Positions 39,401 to 44,437 of a DNA stretch of 64,000 nt are shown piece by piece (position 1 is the first letter of the stretch; the number at the start of each line of letters is the position of its first letter). The stretch spans positions 580,461-644,460 of the forward strand of contig VYZB01000276.1 in the NCBI GenBank assembly GCA_013397455.1, written 5' to 3'. The notes under the pieces are model-generated. The model was not told the origin of the DNA. It ran no database searches and saw nothing but the letters and a program-made list of their open reading frames with translations. Source of the DNA: Crotophaga sulcirostris. Lineage: Eukaryota > Chordata > Aves > Cuculiformes > Crotophagidae. Position numbers and translations under genes: made by a program.

Positions 39401-42400
39401 GTGTTAGTGAAAGCCCTCAGCCTGTGTTTCTGAGACGTGCTGCTACATTGCAGCACACTTTGAGTCTTATGGAGATGAGGGGGCTTCTGAGATAATAGAA
39501 CACCAGTGAAACACCTCAAAGGAATTAAGGGGTGCTCCTCTAAGAAGGTGGCACAGCCAGCAGCCCAGCTGAAGTGCCTCTAAACCGATGCACACAGCAC
39601 AGGCAACAAAAAGGAAGAGCTGGAAGCCATCATGCTACTAGAAAGCTACGACCTGGTTGCCGTTACTGAGACTTGGTAGGACAAATCCCATGACTGGAGT
39701 GTGGTGGTTGATGGCTACAGGCTGTTTGGAAGGGACAGGTGAGGGAGGAGGGTCGGAGGTGTTGCCCTCTACATCAGGAAATGGATAGAATGTGATGAGC
39801 TGCTTCTGACACGTAGCCACGAGCCAGTTGAAATCTTATGGATAAGAATCCAACTGAGGCAGCAAAGGGAACCTTGTGGTTGATGTCTACTACAGGCCAC
39901 CCAATCAAGGGGATCCTGTTGATGAAGCCTTCTTACTCCAGCGGTGGAAGGCATTGTGCATGCAGGCTGTCATCCTGCTGGGGGTTTTCAGCCATTCCGA
40001 CATTTGCTGGACAAGTAGCACTGTGATCCCAGGTCCCTGTGATTCTTCATTCTCTGATTGTGGACTATTCTTTCATATGCTCTGATTTCATTTCTTAATA
40101 GCAAGGGAGCAGTGGGCACCTCCCACAGGGATAGAGGAGTCACTTCAGTATTGAAAATAATTCCTTCCTTTTTATCTGTTTGTTCTCAAGGTAAAGGCTT
40201 GTTGATGTGCAATAAAACTGTTTATTGAGTTTTTGTGTGTTTAAGCTGTTGTTTCTACTGTTTATTTCCCTATTGCAAACTACTTGTTCACAGCCAAATT
40301 ATTTTAGTGCCTTATTATCTGAATTCCTTTTACTTCCAGGTGGATATGAAAATGAGAATAATGCCAGCCTCTATGTGGTTCTGCCAATAGTTATTTCAAC
40401 CTCTGTTTTGTTGCTTGGAGCATTGCTGGTTTCACACCAAAGGCAAGTTGTTTGTTGTTGTATAAAAGTCCCAGAAGGCCTTTAGAAGAAGGTGATGCAG
40501 CATAGATGGTGCCTGTCAGCTGAACTTGTGGGGAGGGTCTTTCTGGGGACAGTTAGGAATTATTTTCATTGTATTTTTGATGTACTGTGTGGAAAGGCAA
40601 TGGACTGTAGTAGAATATAGCACCAGGAATTAAAGTGTCCTGACTGCACAGGCTTGTTACCTCATACAAGTCAAATCATTGCTCTTTCGGGTCTGGTGTC
40701 CTTGCAGGAAGATAATGATCAGTGCTCTTGGTTTTCTCTGGGAAGTATCACTTCAACTTATACCACATAGTCCTTACTTCTGTGGAGCGATTTGTGGGCG
40801 AGTTAATGAGTGTCATGTGCTTTGAATTCATAAAGCACTCAATTCCATATTTAATTGTCATCACAAAGTAGGGTATGAAGTAAAAGCCAGTTGAGAAAAA
40901 CCCTCTGAGCTTTGTGGAAGGTGGGTGGGGATCACTGTCAGCAAAGACTGCCTCTACCTCTTACACTTTGCAAAAACTGCTACTTGGTATGTCACTTCTT
41001 TCTTTATTTTTTTTCTATTAAATTTTGGCTATCTATAATATATGAAATGGATTGTTTAATTGTCATAGTGTTCTGGATAACTAAAATTGCACAGATTCCT
41101 TTTCTGATGTAGCAAAGGTGAATGACAGCAGCACAGACTGTATGAGAACAGTACCAACTCCAGAATATACCTCATATTTCAGAATGAAGAAACTGTTTTG
41201 GGAAGATGTTCCAAACCCCAAGAATTGCTCCTGGGCACAAGAAGTTGATTTTAAGAAGGTGTGTATTTCCCTAGTGATGCTTTTTCCCCCTACCCTGTGA
41301 GTCTGACTGCTCTTTGCTCAGTACTGAACTCTAGCTACTGGTTAGACCTGAATTAGTGAAACCGAGCAACTCGGAGCCTCTGGAGTCAGCAATACAGTGG
41401 CTCTCTCAGCTCTGGAGAGCTGATACCTGGAAATGGGCCAGGACAACCAGAGACCAACACCTCTTTTTGAATGTTGGGGATGTTTAAATTTGAGGGCAAT
41501 GAGTACATCAGTTACAGAATCCTGTAGGAGTAATCCTTATGCACCTCAGTGAGTGCCACACGTGTATTAAAGGCCAAATTCTTTGCTGGGGTGAACAGCC
41601 CCTCCGTTTGGTGTGCACCGGGAATTGTGATGTCATGAGCTGTGACAAGGAAGATTCTTCACATGGACATCACAAAGGGTGGTCAGGCACTGGAACAGCT
41701 GCCCAGGGAGGTGGTGGAGTCACCGTTCCTGGAGGTGTTTAAAAGATGGGTAGGTGAGTTTCTGGGGGGACATGGTTTAGGAGAGGACAGGTACGGTTGG
41801 ACTCAGTGATCTCAAAGATCTTTTCCAACTGGACGATTTTGTGATTCTATGATTCTGTGACTTTGTCTGATGGTGCAAACTGAGTAAGTTTCTCACAGTC
41901 ACAGAGCTGTGAACACTGTGTAATCGTTAAGGCAATAATCTACATTCAGGGCTATTATTTCTAAAAGAAAGAGCATCTAATGGCAGAAGATTTTTCAGGT
42001 ATTTAATGTGTTCCCAGTGAAAGTTTCTTTTCTCATCTTTTATTTCATTTCATTTAAACAGAGAGTGAACATTCTTTGAAGCCTAATCATGGTCACTGCC
42101 TGCTGAACCAGCTCCCAGGCTTCCTATGCAGAATTGTTAGAAAATTTTTCTATTTATGTTCAAAAGACAGGAAGCACAGATACAACAAAGTGCTGATTTG
42201 TTGAAATAGAATTAACCCTGGAAGTAGCTCGTGTCAAAAATCTAAAATGCCCTCGCGAAAATTTGGAGCAGGTGCCATATTACAGACCAAACCCCGGTTG
42301 TCACTTGATTTAGATTTGGCATCTTTAACTATTGCTTACTACCCTAGTGACTAAGGCTGTCACAGGCAAGGGGCTGAATACTTTCAAGCCCTGGCTTTCA

Positions 42401-44437
42401 AAAGGAGTTGAAAGAGCCCAGTCCTTCCCAGGGTGCAGTCGTGGAAGCAGAGACATCAGACTAGATTGGGATTTATGTAGCTCGAGTGCAGGATCTGCCC
42501 AGTTATTGACTTCAAAGTGCTTTTTTAATTCTAATTGAGTATTCTAATTGAGAGCTAGCTTGGGAGTTCCAGCTAACTCCAAGCACATCAAAGGAATCAA
42601 ATCTCTTATTTTCACAAGTACTTGGTTGTCCCATTATGGTCTTTTGAACTTTTCAGTGTGGGAAGGTGATGGTCTTGTGTGTGTTAGAAACCTGCTCGCC
42701 AGCTTTGCCATGTGAGGGCATTGGTGTTACCGATAGCTAGTCTAGACTAAAGTAGAAGCCTAAGATATGCAATTTAGTTTACTCTTTTCTATAATTGCAT
42801 ACTAGTGTAAGTATTTTGACATGTTCCTCATTGTTTTGGCAGCTTTCCTGCTGTAAAATATGGTTTGCTAATATACACAAAGTCTGTTTTTATCTATTTG
42901 TTTTGTCTTGAATTCATTAGGAAATATGTATTTTTCAAGTGAATTTTCCTTTGTAACTAGGAGTTTGTTTTGCTGTCAAATCATGCTATTGTGTGTTTTA
43001 TGTGCATGTCTACTAGGGAGCAGTAAAGTATACATCTCTTCAAAATAATTGTGTGTTTTTCTTCATGCAGTTCAAACATACATATGCTATTCAGATGGGA
43101 ATGCTCTAAAAATACTATGGAAAGGTTGAATTTGACCATAATAATGTAATTCTAGCAGGGAAAGTTACTTTTGTTGGCATGTAAATTATTACGTCTGTTG
43201 TTTTTCCAATCTAAATAAAAAGCCAGGGACACTTAAGGACATAAGACCTTTGACTTGCAAAGCACTTGTGTGTACTTTTAATAATATCTGCATGGTTATT
43301 AATGTTGAAATGCATAGGACCATTTGGGTCCTTCTGTTTCAGCTGAAATGTTATGCTGTCTTGGCTGGAGTACCTAGCACTTCACAGAATGCTTGCTTTG
43401 CAGCACTTGATTTACAAACAGGTTCTTGCTTTTTCTTGTCTTGTCCCTCAGTCTTCACCTACCTACAGATATAAAGAAAAGAGAAAATGCATTTTTAGAG
43501 GATTTTCAACCATATACTTGTACAAAAACTATGGGGGGGTTGTCTGTGATTCTTAAAATCAGTAGCTTCATACTGAAATAAAGGTATTAAATAAGAGATG
43601 AGCATTAAAATATATCTTTTCTTCTAGCCTGAAACTTTTGAGCATCTTTTTATCAAACACCCTGAAGCAATGTCATTTGAGCCTCTTCTTCTGGAACCAG
43701 AAATAGTGCTGGAAGACATCAGTGTTACCGAAGTGCTGAAAAAAAAAGACACGCAAGATTTTTTAGTGGTCAGTTCAATGTTTACAGAAAGTCAAGACTC
43801 TGAACATGACTCTCTTTGTTCTAGCAGTTTTTTCAATAGTAGCAGCTTCTCTGAGAGCTCCCATGATGACCGAATCGGTGGAGAAATTACAAGGCAGTCC
43901 AAGATTAAATATGCTACTGTTATAAGTAACTCCAGATCAACTGGGCTTTATGAAGAGAAGACAAATCTAAGAAGTTGTTTTGATAGATGCTTCTTAGCGG
44001 AAGATTCCTTGGTTACAGGCACCTTCTCAAGTAGCTCTTGGGAGGTGGGAAGTGGGGCGTTGCTCCTATTACCTGATCCACCTGGCAGGCAGCCCAGCAA
44101 GACACTTTCTCTTATTTCTTCAGAGGGATTTTCAGAGCCTTCAGATCAGGATGACACTTTCACAGATGGAGGTAGTGCTGAGCGGAGCCTGTATTACCTA
44201 GGGATAACATCACTGGAAAAAAGAGAAAATGACATTTTTCTAACAGAAAGCTCTGGGGTGATGTGTCAATGTCATAAAGCTGACCTACTCAAAGATGTGG
44301 GGTTTTGTCAGCATACACCTCCTCATTTAGATGCATTTATCCAAAGTAACCTGAAATATAAAGCCATTGTGCCGTACGTGCCACAATTTCAAATGACTGC
44401 TGCCAAGGTGCAAGAGACCACAGAGAAAAACTCTTAA
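18435..44437 (+). CDS. LEPR: Leptin receptor, full-length signalling form (whole gene, 18 coding exons)
   Basis: LEPR is the class I cytokine receptor for leptin. Ligand binding activates JAK2 and STAT3 and controls energy balance. Joining exons 18435-18474, 20973-21281, 22272-22389, 25891-26096, 28076-28221, 28924-29068, 30450-30746, 30915-31032, 32463-32662, 34715-34863, 35104-35260, 35344-35426, 36878-37094, 38268-38450, 38978-39073, 40340-40442, 41183-41258 and 43628-44437 gives 1150 codons plus TAA with no stop. Domains: signal peptide about 1-21; N-terminal and first cytokine module to about 321 with WSDWS 309-313; Ig-like 322-420; leptin-binding second module 421-628 with WSDWS 613-617; two FNIII 629-821; membrane helix about 832-854; box 1 about 861-869; tail with Y976, Y1071 and Y1131. 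Exon number and phases parallel mammalian LEPR. All introns are GT-AG except the GC-AG one after 40442. Exons were placed by splice sites and similarity to LEPR known to me, not by transcripts. Confidence 0.96.
18541..18815 (-). mobile_element. CR1 LINE 3' fragment, - strand
   Basis: The + strand reads the CR1 end backwards: tcatagaatt, tggttggaaaagacctttga, gatcattgagtccaacagt, then aaacacctccagggatgggg, ttccagtgcctgaccaccct and tcagtgaagaaatttttcct. These are CR1 hallmarks in reverse complement. It lies only 66 bases after the donor of the signal-peptide exon. Confidence 0.9.
19144..19159. repeat. (TA)n microsatellite
   Basis: About eight TA units in intron 1 of LEPR. Confidence 0.8.
20973..21281 (+). 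CDS. LEPR: LEPR coding exon 2: N-terminal domain
   Basis: Acceptor tatatttgcag ends at 20972 and the donor is gtaggt at 21282. It encodes residues 14-116: the end of the signal peptide (DFLQMAVA) and the cysteine-containing N-terminal domain, including [27 protein letters not shown] and [11 protein letters not shown] is a candidate glycosylation site. Phase 1 at both ends. Confidence 0.95.
21282..22271 (+). other. LEPR intron 2
   Basis: 990 bases, GT-AG. Nothing recognised apart from splice sites. Confidence 0.85.
22272..22389 (+). CDS. LEPR: LEPR coding exon 3: N-terminal domain
   Basis: Acceptor ttttgtatag ends at 22271 and the donor is gtaagt at 22390. It encodes residues 117-155, with [20 protein letters not shown] giving the paired cysteines of the first module, and ends with two bases (GT) of Val156. 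The next exon supplies the third base. Confidence 0.93.
22390..25890 (+). other. LEPR intron 3, the longest internal intron
   Basis: 3.5 kb of AT-rich DNA. No gene, no clear repeat family. Open frames are at most 91 codons and apart from the exon at its end look like chance. Confidence 0.8.
25891..26096 (+). CDS. LEPR: LEPR coding exon 4: first cytokine-receptor module
   Basis: Acceptor tcctttgtag ends at 25890 and the donor is gtaagc at 26097. It encodes residues 156-224. [20 protein letters not shown] corresponds to the cysteine cluster seen in mammalian LEPR at this place, and [11 protein letters not shown] closes the subdomain. A short imperfect 13-base echo (gagtgctgggtg) is read in two different frames, but alignment to the known protein shows no frameshift. 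Confidence 0.94.
26097..28075 (+). other. LEPR intron 4
   Basis: About 2 kb. Contains a short GT run near 26404 and a poly-A run near 26667. No gene or repeat family recognised. Confidence 0.8.
28076..28221 (+). CDS. LEPR: LEPR coding exon 5: first cytokine-receptor module, FNIII half
   Basis: Acceptor gtccgcag ends at 28075 and the donor is gtgagt at 28222. It encodes residues 225-273 beginning [20 protein letters not shown], the proline-rich hinge and first strands of the FNIII-like subdomain, with [15 protein letters not shown]. It ends in phase 0 after GGTTGGCAG. Confidence 0.95.
28924..29068 (+). CDS. LEPR: LEPR coding exon 6: first WSXWS motif
   Basis: The acceptor is weak-looking: ctgacaag ends at 28923, about 40 bases after the T-rich tract at 28865-28878, but it is the first AG after that tract and in phase. 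The donor is gtaggt at 29069. It encodes residues 274-321, with [25 protein letters not shown] (309-313) is the cytokine-receptor signature of the first module. The start MVQVALE aligns without gap to mammalian LEPR. Confidence 0.9.
29069..30449 (+). other. LEPR intron 6
   Basis: 1.4 kb, nothing recognised. The preceding intron (28222-28923, 0.7 kb) is equally featureless. Confidence 0.85.
30450..30746 (+). CDS. LEPR: LEPR coding exon 7: Ig-like domain
   Basis: Acceptor tctgtgcag ends at 30449 and the donor is gtaaga at 30747. It encodes residues 322-420, the whole Ig-like domain, with [20 protein letters not shown] and [10 protein letters not shown], and ends [11 protein letters not shown]. 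The Ig domain is required for receptor activation after leptin binding. This is among the best conserved parts of the ectodomain. Confidence 0.97.
30915..31032 (+). CDS. LEPR: LEPR coding exon 8: start of leptin-binding module
   Basis: Acceptor ttttaattag ends at 30914 and the donor is gtatgc at 31033. It encodes residues 421-460: [20 protein letters not shown] and [14 protein letters not shown]-x-W and paired cysteines mark the N half of the second cytokine module. It ends with two bases of Arg460. Confidence 0.95.
31033..32462 (+). other. LEPR intron 8
   Basis: 1.43 kb. A TA run (32435-32448) lies within the acceptor region. A 102-codon open frame at 31454-31762 has no recognisable product. 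Confidence 0.8.
32463..32662 (+). CDS. LEPR: LEPR coding exon 9: leptin-binding module
   Basis: Acceptor ttctcttttaag ends at 32462 and the donor is gtaggt at 32663. It encodes residues 460-526, with [20 protein letters not shown] and PTCVVPADV. The [14 protein letters not shown] block is nearly invariant in LEPR. Confidence 0.96.
32663..34714 (+). other. LEPR intron 9
   Basis: 2.05 kb. A minus-strand open frame of 126 codons (33577-33957) has no recognisable product. No repeat family identified. Confidence 0.8.
34715..34863 (+). CDS. LEPR: LEPR coding exon 10: leptin-binding loop
   Basis: Acceptor caattttttag ends at 34714 and the donor is gtactg at 34864. It encodes residues 527-576, [20 protein letters not shown] then NVSWTNP. 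The GLL(N)V segment at 544-548 matches the hydrophobic stretch that in mammals contacts leptin site II, so the binding surface looks retained. It ends in phase 0. Confidence 0.95.
35104..35260 (+). CDS. LEPR: LEPR coding exon 11: second WSXWS motif
   Basis: Acceptor ttctgtttcag ends at 35103 and the donor is gtgcgt at 35261. It encodes residues 577-628 with [25 protein letters not shown] spans 613-617 where mammals have WSNWS. This closes the second cytokine module. Confidence 0.95.
35344..35426 (+). CDS. LEPR: LEPR coding exon 12: start of membrane-proximal FNIII domains
   Basis: Separated from exon 11 by an intron of only 83 bases. Acceptor caacttgcag ends at 35343 and the donor is gtgaga at 35427. 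It encodes residues 629-656, [20 protein letters not shown] then NVTLLWK. Confidence 0.95.
35427..36877 (+). other. LEPR intron 12
   Basis: 1.45 kb without recognised gene or repeat. The preceding 83-base intron (35261-35343) is about as short as vertebrate introns usually get. Confidence 0.8.
36878..37094 (+). CDS. LEPR: LEPR coding exon 13: FNIII domain
   Basis: Acceptor tttgctgcag ends at 36877 and the donor is gtaaga at 37095. It encodes residues 657-728, [20 protein letters not shown], then [20 protein letters not shown] and [15 protein letters not shown]. Membrane-proximal FNIII domains position the two chains for JAK2 activation. Confidence 0.95.
37095..38267 (+). other. LEPR intron 13
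   Basis: 1.17 kb, nothing recognised. Confidence 0.8.
38268..38450 (+). CDS. LEPR: LEPR coding exon 14: FNIII domain
   Basis: Acceptor gttctaccag ends at 38267 and the donor is gtgagt at 38451. It encodes residues 729-789: [20 protein letters not shown] and [20 protein letters not shown]. It ends in phase 1 at YYLY. Confidence 0.95.
38978..39073 (+). CDS. LEPR: LEPR coding exon 15: last ectodomain exon
   Basis: Acceptor cctctttctag ends at 38977 and the donor is gtgacc at 39074, with weak +4 to +6 positions. It encodes residues 790-821, [20 protein letters not shown] then [12 protein letters not shown]. Reading into the intron gives K-G-D-L and a TAG at 39082-39084. Confidence 0.95.
39139..40060 (+). 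mobile_element. CR1-type LINE fragment, 5'/endonuclease region, + strand, decayed
   Basis: Translation in shifting frames gives typical avian CR1 ORF2 endonuclease text: GLLDRALN near 39297, [12 protein letters not shown] then a stop near 39640-39679, [10 protein letters not shown] near 39710-39740, [19 protein letters not shown] near 39757-39810, [20 protein letters not shown] at 39879-39938, and [17 protein letters not shown] at 39960-40010. Several frameshifts and stops make it inactive. Unlike most CR1 copies, which keep only the 3' end, this piece comes from upstream in the element and lacks the 3' tail. Confidence 0.8.
40211..40242 (+). terminator. Candidate intronic polyadenylation signal upstream of the membrane exon
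   Basis: AATAAA at 40211-40216 is followed 13 bases later by a GT-rich element (tttttgtgtgttt, 40230-40242). This is a good match to the poly(A) signal plus downstream element. It lies between the last ectodomain exon and the membrane exon. Use is not shown by sequence alone. Confidence 0.4.
40340..40442 (+). CDS. LEPR: LEPR coding exon 16: transmembrane helix, GC splice donor
   Basis: Acceptor ttacttccag ends at 40339. It encodes residues 822-856; the membrane helix is [20 protein letters not shown] then VSH (832-854), followed by QR. The donor is AG followed by gcaagt at 40443, a GC donor otherwise fitting the consensus perfectly. The next acceptor at 41182 restores R856 and the frame MKKLFWED, and no GT donor nearby keeps the frame, so I take GC-AG as real. 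Confidence 0.93.
40443..41182 (+). other. LEPR intron 16 (GC-AG type)
   Basis: 740 bases. Starts gcaagt and ends catatttcag. If retained, the frame continues for 14 codons past R856 to TAG at 40483-40485. No repeat recognised. Confidence 0.85.
41183..41258 (+). CDS. LEPR: LEPR coding exon 17: JAK2-binding box 1
   Basis: Acceptor catatttcag ends at 41182 and the donor is gtgtgt at 41259. It encodes residues 856-881, [20 protein letters not shown] then VDFKK. The FWEDVPNPK stretch is box 1, with the proline pair needed for JAK2 docking. It ends in phase 0 at the boundary where mammalian short and long receptor forms part. Confidence 0.96.
41259..43627 (+). other. LEPR intron 17
   Basis: 2.37 kb with a CR1 3' end at 41655-41862. 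I looked for an alternative last exon like the mammalian short-form exon and could not identify one. Confidence 0.8.
41655..41862 (+). mobile_element. CR1 LINE 3' fragment, + strand
   Basis: Contains ggtcaggcactggaacagct, gcccagggaggtggtggagt, caccgttcctggaggtgttt, the ggacatggttta stretch, acggttggactcagtgatct and the tail gattctatgattctgtga. This is a near-canonical CR1 end in LEPR intron 17. The left limit is approximate and CR1-like sequence may start about 100 bases earlier. Confidence 0.92.
43628..44437 (+). CDS. LEPR: LEPR coding exon 18: long cytoplasmic tail
   Basis: Acceptor ttttcttctag ends at 43627 and the stop TAA is at 44435-44437. It encodes residues 882-1150, starting [20 protein letters not shown]. 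It carries [10 protein letters not shown] with Y976 (the SHP2/SOCS3 site in mammals, Y985), SLYYLGITS with Y1071 (mammalian STAT5-linked Y1077), and PYVPQFQ with Y1131, a YxxQ STAT3 docking site (mammalian Y1138/1141). The rest is serine-rich and less conserved. All three signalling tyrosines are kept, so this receptor should signal fully. Confidence 0.97.
   Translation, partial: PETFEHLFIKHPEAMSFEPLLLEPEIVLEDISVTEVLKKKDTQDFLVVSSMFTESQDSEHDSLCSSSFFNSSSFSESSHDDRIGGEITRQSKIKYATVISNSRSTGLYEEKTNLRSCFDRCFLAEDSLVTGTFSSSSWEVGSGALLLLPDPPGRQPSKTLSLISSEGFSEPSDQDDTFTDGGSAERSLYYLGITSLEKRENDIFLTESSGVMCQCHKADLLKDVGFCQHTPPHLDAFIQSNLKYKAIVPYVPQFQMTAAKVQETTEKNS

Larger units (their letters stand above)
39074..40339 (+). 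other. LEPR intron 15 (before the membrane exon)
   Basis: 1.27 kb, mostly made of a decayed CR1 fragment (about 39139-40060), followed by a candidate poly(A) signal at 40211. The only other content is splice signals. Confidence 0.85.

Noticed and set aside
40225..40485. 86-codon open frame starting at 40225 as a separate small gene
   Set aside because: From 40340 it is LEPR exon 16 in frame; the upstream part is intron and polypyrimidine tract.
41118..41300. 60-codon open frame as a separate gene
   Set aside because: 41183-41258 is LEPR exon 17; the rest is intron read-through.
43579..43584. AATAAA just before the last LEPR exon as a poly(A) signal
   Set aside because: It lies about 45 bases before the final exon acceptor without a GT-rich downstream element. 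Probably incidental.
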